From assembly GCF_000427965.1 (NCBI RefSeq), contig NZ_ATZA01000017.1, positions 1 through 64,000 of the forward strand: 64,000 bases of DNA, in the 5' to 3' direction. The notes beneath the pieces are model-generated. The model had not been told where the DNA came from and searched no databases. It worked only from the letters and a program-made list of their open reading frames with translations. This DNA comes from Olivibacter sitiensis DSM 17696 (lineage in GTDB: Bacteria > Bacteroidota > Bacteroidia > Sphingobacteriales > Sphingobacteriaceae). The first letter of the stretch is position 1. Each line of letters begins with the position of its first letter. A program made the translations under genes and the position numbers. Positions 53,783-62,526 of the stretch are shown one piece after another.

Positions 53783-54548
53783 CGAATGACCAACTGTTCA
53801 ATTGCGGAATGGCATGATGAGCCGTCATATCAAACTGGGTGGGCACGATGGTCGCATAGCCCCGTTCGATGGCCCACACGTCGGTATCCTCTCCCCTATC
53901 ATTGAGCACAAACTTGCCTGTCATCCAATAATAGGGACGATTATAGGGATCCATCCTTTCGTCAAAGCCTTCGGCCCAGCGCGCATCTGCCTGCCGGCAG
54001 ATTTTCACTCCCTTAATCTCTCCTCGGGGAAAGTTCACATTGAGCAATGTGCCCATCTGTATGCCATTGCGAATGACCTGACTGGCAATGGACGAGGCCC
54101 ATTTTCTGCAGGTAGAGAAATCGGCGTCATAGGAAAAGTCGTCATAGGAAAACCCGATACTGGGTATACCCTCAATGGCACCTTCTACCGCAGCAGACAT
54201 GGTACCACTATAAAGCACGTTGATGGAATTGTTGATGCCATGATTGATTCCCGAAACGCATAAGTCGGGCTTCTTGTCACCAAAGATCTTATGAACGGCC
54301 AGTTTCACGCAATCTACGGGCGTGCCGGTACATTTATACATTTCCACTCCCTCATAGAGATCCATGGCGTCTATGCGCAAGGGTTCTCCAAAGGTAATGG
54401 CATGCCCCATGCCAGACTGCGGCTTATCTGGCGCTACCACCGTCACCTTGCCCAGATGCTGCATTTCCTCTATCAGCACGCGAATGCCGGGGGCATCCAC
54501 GCCATCGTCGTTGACAACCAGTATATGTGGCATTTTGCTTTTTGTCAT
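53769..54548 (-). CDS. surE: 5'/3'-nucleotidase SurE
   Basis: SurE of 259 residues from ATG 54548 (MTKSKMPHILVVNDDG); a start at 54533 (MPHIL) is equally possible. Metal-binding NDDG with VVNDDGVDAPGI, VVAPDKPQSGMGHAITF, CVKLAVHKIF and SGINHGINNSINVLYSGTMSAAVEG are all intact. It dephosphorylates nucleoside monophosphates. First gene of the surE-lpxB set. Confidence 0.95.
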   Translation of the reverse strand: MTKSKMPHILVVNDDGVDAPGIRVLIEEMQHLGKVTVVAPDKPQSGMGHAITFGEPLRIDAMDLYEGVEMYKCTGTPVDCVKLAVHKIFGDKKPDLCVSGINHGINNSINVLYSGTMSAAVEGAIEGIPSIGFSYDDFSYDADFSTCRKWASSIASQVIRNGIQMGTLLNVNFPRGEIKGVKICRQADARWAEGFDERMDPYNRPYYWMTGKFVLNDRGEDTDVWAIERGYATIVPTQFDMTAHHAIPQLNSWSFDVRK

Positions 54549-54560
54549 GGGACGAAAATA

Positions 54561-54603
54561 ACAAAAAGAAAGCGTTTCGACCATAGTAGATCGAAACGCT
54601 TTC
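54561..54603 (-). terminator. Terminator of the CsbD-like gene
   Basis: Perfect 13-bp inverted repeat GAAAGCGTTTCGA / TCGAAACGCTTTC, followed on the minus strand by a T-rich tract; lies 30 bp after the CsbD-like gene. Confidence 0.85.
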
Positions 54604-54632
54604 ACCCTCATCAGTTCAAAATTGGTTAGCTA

Positions 54633-54818
54633 TTACAAACTATTTAACCAATCTACTACTTGATCGCGTGTTTTACCAGTTTTTTGTTGCAATTTGCCTA
54701 TCAACTGATCCTCCTTGCCTTCTTCATACAACAAGTCGTCATCTGTCAATTCAGCATATTTCTCTTTCACTTTTCCTTTCACGGTGTTCCAAGCACCTTT
54801 TAACTTCAAATCTGCCAT
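54633..54818 (-). CDS. CsbD family stress protein
   Basis: A 61-residue CsbD-like protein: [56 protein letters not shown], that is, the whole family core. Small helical proteins induced by general stress; the molecular role is unknown. Single gene with its own terminator. Confidence 0.92.
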   Translation of the reverse strand: MADLKLKGAWNTVKGKVKEKYAELTDDDLLYEEGKEDQLIGKLQQKTGKTRDQVVDWLNSL

Positions 54819-55310
54819 AATAATTTATTTTGCTTTAAAATAGGTAAACAATGTTTTTTGTTTATTTACTTATGCAACAGCTACCCCAAAAAATTGTTTG
54901 GCGATCGGAAAATTAACGGTTATTTCGACCAGAAAAAGTATGCCATTTTAATGTTGCATTGAACCAAGTTAAAACACTTGGGCAATTTTTTTGTCTTTTA
55001 AGAGTTATATTAAACAAGCAACAAGCATTGATTGCTAACCGATTATTAGACATAAAATAAACTATATGATTTCAAATCTTACATTTTACATTTTACCGGA
55101 TCCATAAAAAAGCCAGATAACTCGTAAGATTACTTCCATTTAAAGCTTCGCTTTTTTTATGTGCTCTTCCCGTAGCACATGTTATTTTAATTTAACTATC
55201 TATTATGAGACGTCTATTATTTCAGCTCCTATTCCCCCCTTGAATCTAATTTGCTAAAGCGATTTAGCCAATATCAAACAATATGATAACAAACACATTT
55301 TATCTAACCA
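54819..55310. other. 492-bp AT-rich spacer ahead of the second SusC gene
   Basis: No credible coding region. It holds the promoter of the CsbD-like gene and probably that of the SusC operon. A weak hairpin (AAAGC/GCTTT, then T-run) lies near 55142-55160 and another (GTGCT/AGCAC) near 55160-55178; no exact TAnnTTTG element was found near 55311. Confidence 0.5.
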
Positions 55311-58300
55311 ATGAATGACGATAGTATGCTTAACCAAGAAAACAAATCTTTTGGAATAAGCGCAATTAGATTTTTGCTCTTATTTTTTTTATGGCTTAGC
55401 GCCATGTGGCCCTATCAGCAGGTAATGGCTTTGCAAGAGAACACTGCTGGCAACCAACAGCCCAAAAAAGTTTCAGGAACAGTTACCAGTTCTCCCGACA
55501 ACTTACCCTTGCCCGGGGTATCCGTTATGATAAAAGGTTCCGATCATGGCACCACCACGGACGAAAATGGCAGGTATACCATTGAAGCATCAAACAATCA
55601 GACTATAATTTTCAGATTTATAGGCTATACTGCCAAGGAAGAGCTAGTAGGTGATCGCACTTCTATCAACGTCGCCCTTCAGGGAGAAGACAATAAACTG
55701 GAGGAAGTGGTTGTCGTAGGATACGGAACACAAAAGCGTAGCGAGATCAATTCCGCAGTGGCCAATGTGACCGAAGAAGATTTCAATGCCGGTGGCGCTC
55801 GCTCTCCAGTAGACCTTATACAAGGAAAGGTAGCCGGTTTAAATATTACCCGTACGCAAGGGAATAACCCAAACTCCGGCGCGTCCATTCAATTACGTGG
55901 CATCAATTCATTGACAGGCGGAACCGCGCCTCTGATCGTGGTAGATGGTATACCTGGCGGCAACTTGGATCTAATCCAACAGGACGACATCGAATCATTT
56001 TCGGTATTGAAGGATGGCTCCGCTGCGGCCATTTACGGAACGCGCGGTAATGCGGGGGTCATTCTGATCACCACAAAAAAAGGCAAGGCCGGAGACCCTC
56101 GTTACGACTACTCCACCTATTTCCAACATGAAGCGGTAGACCGGAAACCAAAGTTCCTATCTGCTTCGCAATTCAGGGACTACATCAGTCAAGGCGTGAT
56201 AAATCCGAACTTGGATCTGGGCGGCTCCACCGATCTTTATGATGAACTTGTAAACAAGAACAACTTGAGCCAGTACCACAACTTCGCTGCCTCTGGGGGA
56301 AGCGAGAAAACAAATTACCGTGCTTCCCTCTATTACAACGATGCCTATGGCATTGCCAAGCGGAATGACCGTGAACAATTTGGCGGACGTATCAATGTCA
56401 ATCAAACGGGATTGCAAGACCGCCTAAGCATGCAATTCAACCTAGCCGCCAATATGAGCAAGGCCGACCTACTGGGTGGAGGGGTAAATGACGATGGGAC
56501 GACCAATGGTGCCGACTTTGAACAGGCTGTACAGCGGAATCCCACGGCTCCACTGTACAATCCGGACGGAAGCTTTCTGGAAACCCAAGGTTTCAACAAC
56601 TATAACCCCGTCGCTCGATTGGCCAATCGCATTTTTGAACGCGACCAGTCCACCCTCAGCGGCGATGCAACATTTACGCTGGACATCATGGACGGTCTGA
56701 AGGCCACTGCCTTTGGCTCCTATATAAGAAACCAATATAACGACCGCCGGTATCGCTCGTCGCAAGATTGGGATCAAAGGGAAAATTCGGATTACCAAGG
56801 AATGGGATGGGCATCAAAGGCCAACTACCTCACCTGGACAAAAACTTTTGAATCGACCATAGACTATACCACCATCTTTGCGGAAGATCACTCCTTCAAC
56901 GCAACGGCAGGTTACAGTTATCAATATTCTACTTTTGAACGGTTTGACGTAAACAACAATGGTTTCACCAGCGATGTGACAGAAGATTGGGACCTAGGCG
57001 GAGGTAGCGCCATCAACAATCCCCTATTGCCAAGACCGGGCATGGGCAGCTTCAAGGACGACAATACCCTGATCGCTTTTTTTGGTCGTATCAACTATGC
57101 TTATCTAGGCAAATATTCTGCACAAGTTATCTTGCGCCGCGAAGGTTCCTCACGGTTTGGTGCCAACCATAAATGGGGCAATTTCCCAGCAGCATCCATT
57201 GGATGGACGCTGAGCGAGGAATCCTTTATCCAGGATCTCAACTTTTTCGACAACCTGAAATTCAGGGCCGGCTACGGTATTACCGGCAACCAGGACATAG
57301 ACAACTATCAATCCTTGCTCACGCTCAGCTATGGCGGTGTATACCCGCAGCAGGGCGTGTACTACCAGACATATGGCCCCTCCCGGAATGCCAATCCCGA
57401 CCTAAAATGGGAGCGTAAAGCCGAATGGAACTTCGGGCTCGACTTTGCCATATTTGAAAATAGGCTGTCCGGAGCCATAGATGTGTACAACAGAAAGACA
57501 AACGATCTACTCTATGAATACAATGCCCAACAACCGGGTTTTGTACGTGATCTCATCTATACCAATGTGGGCAGCATTGCCAACAATGGTGTGGAAGTTT
57601 TTCTGACCGGTGAACCGATCAAAAAAGAAAATTTCACTTGGACTGTTGACCTTACCGGAAGTTTGCAGAACAACCGCTTGGATCAGCTGTCCAGTGACGT
57701 ATTCCAAGCCAACTTTTTGGAATTCGGCGGTCTACCATCTCCCGGTAACCTCGGGAATGCGATCCGTCTAGAAGAGGGAGGACGAGTAGGCAACTTCTAT
57801 GGCAAGCGCTTTGCTGGGCTTACCGATGATGGCAGGTGGCTGTTCTACAAAGCCGATGGCAGCACGGGCACCGCAAGTGAGATGAGCGACAATGACCTCA
57901 CGGTGATAGGCAATGGCGTACCAAAATACAATTTGGCAATCAGCAACCGCTTCACGTATAAAAATCTGGATCTAACGGTTTTCCTAAGAGGGAAATTCGG
58001 CTTCGATATACTGAATACGCAGGACATGTATTTCGGCAACAAGAAATGGTTGCCAAATAACGTTCTAGAAAGCGCCCTCACCACGCATGGCAACTTGGAT
58101 GACGACCCTCAGTACTCTGACTATTACCTGGAAAAAGGGGATTTTGTGAAATTGGACAACGTGACATTGGGATACAGCTTTCAGCTAAACACCAATTATA
58201 TCCGCAACCTACGGATCTATGCAACAGGAAGAAATCTGCTCACATTTACCGGTTATAGTGGCATCGATCCAGAATTGCAGGATACAGGGTTCACCACGGG

Positions 58301-58367
58301 GATAGATAGCCGTGGGTTTTATCCACGTACACGTTCTTGGACCATAGGTTTGAATGTTGGATTTTAA
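55311..58367 (+). CDS. SusC/RagA TonB-linked transporter (no STN domain)
   Basis: A 1018-residue SusC: N-terminal leader with a hydrophobic segment (about 20-42), carboxypeptidase-like domain (VSGTVTSSPDNLPLPGVSVMIKG), VVVVGYGTQKRSEINSAVANV, plug, and barrel ending in TIGLNVGF. Unlike the SusC at 24575 it has no STN domain and no adjacent FecR/ECF pair, so it is regulated differently. It pairs with the SusD gene 14 bp downstream. With a GH76 enzyme nearby, alpha-mannan oligosaccharides are the likely ligands. Confidence 0.95.
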   Translation: MNDDSMLNQENKSFGISAIRFLLLFFLWLSAMWPYQQVMALQENTAGNQQPKKVSGTVTSSPDNLPLPGVSVMIKGSDHGTTTDENGRYTIEASNNQTIIFRFIGYTAKEELVGDRTSINVALQGEDNKLEEVVVVGYGTQKRSEINSAVANVTEEDFNAGGARSPVDLIQGKVAGLNITRTQGNNPNSGASIQLRGINSLTGGTAPLIVVDGIPGGNLDLIQQDDIESFSVLKDGSAAAIYGTRGNAGVILITTKKGKAGDPRYDYSTYFQHEAVDRKPKFLSASQFRDYISQGVINPNLDLGGSTDLYDELVNKNNLSQYHNFAASGGSEKTNYRASLYYNDAYGIAKRNDREQFGGRINVNQTGLQDRLSMQFNLAANMSKADLLGGGVNDDGTTNGADFEQAVQRNPTAPLYNPDGSFLETQGFNNYNPVARLANRIFERDQSTLSGDATFTLDIMDGLKATAFGSYIRNQYNDRRYRSSQDWDQRENSDYQGMGWASKANYLTWTKTFESTIDYTTIFAEDHSFNATAGYSYQYSTFERFDVNNNGFTSDVTEDWDLGGGSAINNPLLPRPGMGSFKDDNTLIAFFGRINYAYLGKYSAQVILRREGSSRFGANHKWGNFPAASIGWTLSEESFIQDLNFFDNLKFRAGYGITGNQDIDNYQSLLTLSYGGVYPQQGVYYQTYGPSRNANPDLKWERKAEWNFGLDFAIFENRLSGAIDVYNRKTNDLLYEYNAQQPGFVRDLIYTNVGSIANNGVEVFLTGEPIKKENFTWTVDLTGSLQNNRLDQLSSDVFQANFLEFGGLPSPGNLGNAIRLEEGGRVGNFYGKRFAGLTDDGRWLFYKADGSTGTASEMSDNDLTVIGNGVPKYNLAISNRFTYKNLDLTVFLRGKFGFDILNTQDMYFGNKKWLPNNVLESALTTHGNLDDDPQYSDYYLEKGDFVKLDNVTLGYSFQLNTNYIRNLRIYATGRNLLTFTGYSGIDPELQDTGFTTGIDSRGFYPRTRSWTIGLNVGF

Positions 58368-58381
58368 AGGAAGAAAGAATT

Positions 58382-60010
58382 ATGAAAATCATATCAAATA
58401 AGCAATTGTACATTTGTTTCTGCCTTCTATCCCTATGGATGATGCAGGCGTGTACCAAGCTAGACGAAAATCCGTATAGTGAAATCAGGGAAGATCAATT
58501 TTTCAACAATCGGCGAGAGGTATTGCAAGCGGCGTTGAGACCTTTCACCCATTTGCAGGCCTGGTATACGTTCAATGGCGACCAAGGTTATTATTATCAC
58601 AGTGAGCTGTCCGCCGATCAGTTGGCCTGGCCACAAAAAGGAAGGCATGGCTATGATGCGGGAGACCACTTCAGACAACACTACCATACCTGGACAGACA
58701 ATGAAAGCCGCATGCGTGGGTGCTGGATTCTGATGTGGACAGGCTTGGGATATGTCAACAATGCCCTGGAAAACATTGAACAACTAGACCCAGAAACCGT
58801 GGGCATGGAGGAAGAGGAGCTGACGGCCATTGTTGCTGAGTTACGTGTTCTGCGTGCTTTTCATTATATGAAAATCATGGATCTATGGGGCAATGTACCC
58901 ATTACCACCGAGGTATCTACAGGCATAGACAATCCGGAAACAAAATCCAGGGCCGAAGTGTTCGATTTCGTACAAACCGAATTGGAAACCTATGTACCCC
59001 AGATGTTCCCATTATCCAGCGAGTTGATTGGTCGTGTATCCATGGCCGCTGGCTATGCCATGCTGGCCGAACTCTACCTGAACGCAGAGAAATGGAGAGG
59101 AACGCCCATGTGGGAAGAATGTATCGCTGCCTGTGACAAGATTATCAGCGGCGAGGCCGGAGGATTGGGCGGAACGCCCAGTTTGGCAACTGATCTCAAC
59201 AGTACGTTTAGCAATACCAATAAAAATGCTACGGAAAACCTCTTTCAATTTGCCTACAGCAGGCAAGGTGGTTTTGCCATTGGCTGGGGCATGTTGATGG
59301 GATATGATTACATGCGCGACGTGCTGAACGTCGGTTATGGCGGATCCAATGGGTTTGTGGTCATTCCCACGGCTTTTGACAGCTATGCGGAAAATGACCT
59401 CCGGAAGAAGGAATGGTTTCTCTTTGGTCCACAATACCGATATGGTACTACTACCCCCGTACTAGGCACCGAAGAATACGATGGGCAACCTTTTATTTTG
59501 GTCAACAGCATTCGCCGCGAAAGCCAAGGAGATACCACCAGCGAAGGTGGCATGGCCGAAGGGGAAGAGAATAGTGGCGCACGTTTCAACAAATACAAGT
59601 CTGGCACCTTGAGTGATCAAAACTATTTGGAAAACCACTATGTCATGTACCGCCTCACGGAAATCTATTTCAACAAAGCAGAAGCTTTGATGCGCCAAAA
59701 TGGCGGAAACGCCACGCAGGAAGCGGTAGATTTAATCAACGCCTCCAGAAGGCGTGCCTTTTCTGAAGCCGACTGGCCAGAAGCACAATATACCCCAGCC
59801 TCTCTGACTATGGACGAACTACTTGCAGAAAGAGGCAGGGAATTCATCTTCGAAGGCAAACGCAGAACCGATTTGATCCGTTTTGGCAAGTTTACAACAG
59901 CTACTTGGTGGGACCACCAACCATCTGGGGATCCGAACAAGGAATTGTACGCCATACCAAACACACAAATCGCCATCAATCCAAACTTGGTGCAAAATCC
60001 CGGTTACTAA
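58382..60010 (+). CDS. SusD/RagB family lipoprotein
   Basis: A 542-residue SusD from ATG 58382 (MKIISNKQLYIC); an earlier ATG at 58337 lies inside SusC. Lipobox MQAC, then TKLDENPYSEIREDQFF, LRVLRAFHYMKIMDLWGNVPITTE, the C-terminal ERGREFIFEGKRRTDLIRFGKF and NPNLVQNPGY. It covers the SusC pore and binds glycan. Confidence 0.95.
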   Translation: MKIISNKQLYICFCLLSLWMMQACTKLDENPYSEIREDQFFNNRREVLQAALRPFTHLQAWYTFNGDQGYYYHSELSADQLAWPQKGRHGYDAGDHFRQHYHTWTDNESRMRGCWILMWTGLGYVNNALENIEQLDPETVGMEEEELTAIVAELRVLRAFHYMKIMDLWGNVPITTEVSTGIDNPETKSRAEVFDFVQTELETYVPQMFPLSSELIGRVSMAAGYAMLAELYLNAEKWRGTPMWEECIAACDKIISGEAGGLGGTPSLATDLNSTFSNTNKNATENLFQFAYSRQGGFAIGWGMLMGYDYMRDVLNVGYGGSNGFVVIPTAFDSYAENDLRKKEWFLFGPQYRYGTTTPVLGTEEYDGQPFILVNSIRRESQGDTTSEGGMAEGEENSGARFNKYKSGTLSDQNYLENHYVMYRLTEIYFNKAEALMRQNGGNATQEAVDLINASRRRAFSEADWPEAQYTPASLTMDELLAERGREFIFEGKRRTDLIRFGKFTTATWWDHQPSGDPNKELYAIPNTQIAINPNLVQNPGY

Positions 60011-60017
60011 GCATAAT

Positions 60018-60051
60018 AAACGAGGAGGCTGTCCGAAAAGTCGGGCAGCCT
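60018..60051 (+). repeat. Left inverted repeat of the IS1182-type element / hairpin
   Basis: AAACGAGGAGGCTGTCCGAA then AAGTCGGGCAGCCT; the GAGGCTGtCCGA / TCGGgCAGCCTC part is itself a hairpin followed by T-rich sequence, so it also ends the SusC-SusD transcript. Confidence 0.75.
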
Positions 60052-60081
60052 CTTTATTGAACAGAATTTTATAAATTTACG

Positions 60082-60269
60082 CAGTCTTAATTTCGGGAAG
60101 TCGAAAAAATTCCCGTTGAAGCCTGTCATCATTTTGAAAAAAGTCATTGAAATACTCAAAGGGTATCCGCTTATGAACGAAGAAGCTGAACAGGATTTTG
60201 ATAGAAAAAATCATAAAGGCTAAAAACCTAACCCCCGAAATTATCATCACTGAAAGTTTTAGCGAATGA
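60082..60269 (+). pseudogene. 3' remnant of an unknown gene ahead of the AlbA_2 gene
   Basis: One frame reads NLRSLNFGKSKKFPLKPVII and on to EEAEQDFDRKN before a stop at about 60221-60223. If one base is removed from the run of A near 60205-60210 the frame continues as IKAKNLTPEIIITESFSE and ends in TGA that overlaps the ATG of the next gene (ATGA), a normal operon coupling. So this looks like the tail of a former partner gene, cut on the left by the IS end and frameshifted. Family not recognised. Confidence 0.4.
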
Positions 60270-61600
60270 GTCAGCGCACAAAAGAACATCAAAACATAGA
60301 ATGGAAAGAGTCGTGGCATAGTGACTATTTCAAGTGGATTTGTGGTTTTGCAAATGCCCAAGGAGGAATTTTGTTTATCGGTAAGGATGATAGAGGGAAC
60401 CTAAAGCACGTAGCAAATGCGAAGAAACTTTTGGAAGACATTCCTAACCAGGTGAGAGACCTTTTAGGATTGATGGTAGATGTAAACTTGCATACAGAAA
60501 ATGAATCCGATTATTTGGAAGTAATAGTTGAGCCATATCCTTTTCCCATAAGTCTGAGAGGCAAGTATTATTATAGGTCAGGAAGCACAATACAGGAATT
60601 AAAAGGCACAGCCTTAACCAAATTTTTGCTTCAGCGACAAGGCAAGAAATGGGATGGGGTACCTGTTCCCAACATTACAGTCGATGGCCTTAAAAACGAT
60701 ACGTTCGATTTCTTTAGAAAGAAAGCTGCCAAAAGCAAACGATTAGAACCTGAAGATATCGAAGGAACGAATCAAGAGTTACTAGAAAGCCTACAACTCT
60801 ATTTGGAAGATGAAAAAATGATTAAGCGTGCCGGAATATTACTTTTTCATCCCAAACCTGAAAAGTTTGTCACCGGAGCGTTTGTTAAAATTGGCTTTTT
60901 TGAGAATGAAGTTGATTTAGTTTTTCAGGATGAAATACACGGGAATCTTTTTGAACAGATTGAAACCTCAATAAATTTGCTGTTCACTAAATACATCAAA
61001 GCTCTTATCAGTTACGAGGGAATTTCTCGTGTAGAAACTTATGAATACCCAAGAGAAGCCATTCGGGAAGCTTTACTCAATGCTGTTGCCCACAAGGATT
61101 ATTCGGGTGGGATTCCCATTCAAATCAAAGTGTTCAAAGACCGGTTAATGATTTGGAATGATGGACAATTACCCGAAAACTGGACTATTAATAATCTTTT
61201 GATTAATCATGCGTCAAGACCATATAATCCTGATATTGCCAATACATTATTCAGAAGTGGTTATATCGAATCGTGGGGGCGTGGCATTGCTAAAATGACT
61301 GAAAAATGCGTAGCGGCAGGACTCCCCAAACCTAATTATTTTTTTGATGGCTCTGACTTTTGGGTAGAGTTCAAAAAAGATGTTTATAATGAGGAATATC
61401 TGATTGATCTTGGTTTGAATGAAAGACAGGTAAGGGCGATTCTTTATGTCAAAGAAAATAGTTTTATCACAAATTCTATTTACCAAAAAATGAATAACAC
61501 AAAACAGACGCTTTCATCAGAAGAACTTAACGAATTGGTAGATAAAGGAATTTTGAAATCGTCAGGTTTAAAAGGTAGAGGAGCAAAATATGTGATATAA
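60266..61600 (+). CDS. AlbA_2 (Schlafen-like) domain and ATPase-fold protein
   Basis: A 444-residue protein. Residues about 8-115 form an AlbA_2/Schlafen-type domain: IEWKESWHSDYFKWICGFANAQGGILFIGKDDRG, with LRGKYYYRSGSTIQEL near 95-110. The middle (about 240-345) is a HATPase_c_4-like region (REALLNAVAHKDYSGGIPIQIKVFKDRLMIWNDG, SWGRGIAKM) and the end is a winged-helix segment (LNERQVRAILYVKENSFITNSIYQKM). Such proteins are often called RecG-like transcriptional regulators, and are frequent in defence or mobile contexts. It is complete and lies as cargo inside the IS1182-type remnant; its AT-rich codon use differs from the flanking Sus genes. Confidence 0.88.
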   Translation: MSQRTKEHQNIEWKESWHSDYFKWICGFANAQGGILFIGKDDRGNLKHVANAKKLLEDIPNQVRDLLGLMVDVNLHTENESDYLEVIVEPYPFPISLRGKYYYRSGSTIQELKGTALTKFLLQRQGKKWDGVPVPNITVDGLKNDTFDFFRKKAAKSKRLEPEDIEGTNQELLESLQLYLEDEKMIKRAGILLFHPKPEKFVTGAFVKIGFFENEVDLVFQDEIHGNLFEQIETSINLLFTKYIKALISYEGISRVETYEYPREAIREALLNAVAHKDYSGGIPIQIKVFKDRLMIWNDGQLPENWTINNLLINHASRPYNPDIANTLFRSGYIESWGRGIAKMTEKCVAAGLPKPNYFFDGSDFWVEFKKDVYNEEYLIDLGLNERQVRAILYVKENSFITNSIYQKMNNTKQTLSSEELNELVDKGILKSSGLKGRGAKYVI

Positions 61601-61601
61601 C

Positions 61602-61643
61602 CTAATTGTTCGCTAATTGTTCGTTTTGTTCGCTAATTGTTCA
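61602..61643 (+). repeat. Short tandem repeat CTAATTGTTCG
   Basis: Four units directly after the AlbA_2 gene: CTAATTGTTCG at 61602 and 61613, a shortened TTTTGTTCG at 61624, and CTAATTGTTCA at 61633. Confidence 0.8.
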
Positions 61644-61949
61644 GAATGCAGCAATAGTGGGGTTTCAGGCATTCGTAGATTGAGAAATAAAGAATAAATA
61701 ATGGACTCACAAAGGGCTCAAATAATTTGAAACAATGAAAGAAAAAGACTTAAAACATAGCTTACAGCAAATCTTCGACTTTTCCATTTGGAAAGAGATA
61801 TTACCTTTATTCTGATGCAGATACCAAGAGCGGACAGGTGGAAGTCCACGCTTTATGTATCAGTTGTTTGAAGATTTTAGCAAACCATCAAATTTTCACA
61901 GCCAATGTTTGACCAAGTTGTTTTTTAAAACATTAAACACCCAAAGAAC

Positions 61950-62459
61950 CAATGATGTGTTTTAGATCGATGGTTTGAAAGGAAAGCTGAACGGTTCTCG
62001 TGTACCTTACCTGAACGGTATATGTGCAAGGAAAGCCCGCTTCGGGGTTCCTGCCACCAGGCTGCTGGCAATCGCAGGATAGAGGAAAACCACCGGTTAA
62101 ACGAACTCAAGTCCCAGGCAAAGGAACTTCTGATGAGCGAAAAAGGCCTGAGACACCGAAGTAAACGGGCCACAGAACCCAAAGCCGTGTTCGGACAGCT
62201 CAAAAGCAACAATAAGTTTAACCGGTTTACGTTCATGGGATTGGAAAAAGTAGAAATGGAGTTCCTATTGATGACAATTGGACACAACTTTAGAAAAATG
62301 GCAGCCAAGGGCCTTTCCACGCTGAAACTTATCTTCCAAATGCCTAAAATGCCCCTTATATTCACCTGTAATATTAACAATGGAGGGCTTGAGGACATCA
62401 TATTCGCATCAACTCAAAATAGCAACCAAAAATTTGACCAGCATAAAATAGCCGCATAA
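61950..62459 (+). pseudogene. IS1182-family transposase, C-terminal fragment
   Basis: An open frame reads ERYMCKESPLRGSCHQAAGNRRIEENHRLNELKSQAKELLMSEKGLRHRSKRATEPKAVFGQLKSNNKF and on to RFTFMGLEKVEMEFLLMTIGHNFRKMA, the C-terminal end of IS1182-type DDE transposases (SxxGxxxRxxR...xEaxFGxxK...NF; GxxkvxxeFxLxxigHNxxK). About 300 N-terminal residues carrying the first catalytic Asp residues are missing; stop codons interrupt the frame before about 61950. The element cannot move by itself. Confidence 0.75.
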
Positions 62460-62463
62460 AAAA

Positions 62464-62494
62464 AGGCTGCCCTTTTCGGACAGCCCTCTCGTTT
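62464..62494 (-). repeat. Right inverted repeat of the IS1182-type element / terminator
   Basis: Reverse complement reads AAACGAGAGGGCTGTCCGAA then AAGGGCAGCCT, matching the left end at 60018 with three bases missing. The GGCTGtCC / GGgCAGCC stem plus T-runs also makes it a terminator for the GH76 gene transcript. Confidence 0.75.
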
Positions 62495-62526
62495 AATAAA
62501 TAGGATTTTCTAAAATAGAAGCTTGT

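Larger units (their letters stand above)
60018..62494. mobile_element. IS1182-type remnant element with cargo gene
   Basis: The segment is bounded by inverted repeats (60018-60051 and 62464-62494) that share AAACGAG, GGCTGTCCGAAAAG and GGCAGCCT. Inside are a broken upstream frame, an AlbA_2-type gene, a short tandem repeat and the C-terminal half of an IS1182-family transposase with disabled upstream part. It sits between the convergent SusD and GH76 genes, that is, within what should be one carbohydrate locus. Confidence 0.7.

Noticed and set aside
60077-60361. 94-codon minus-strand frame overlapping the start of the AlbA_2 gene
   Set aside because: It is antisense to the well-supported AlbA_2 N terminus and to the coupled gene remnant.
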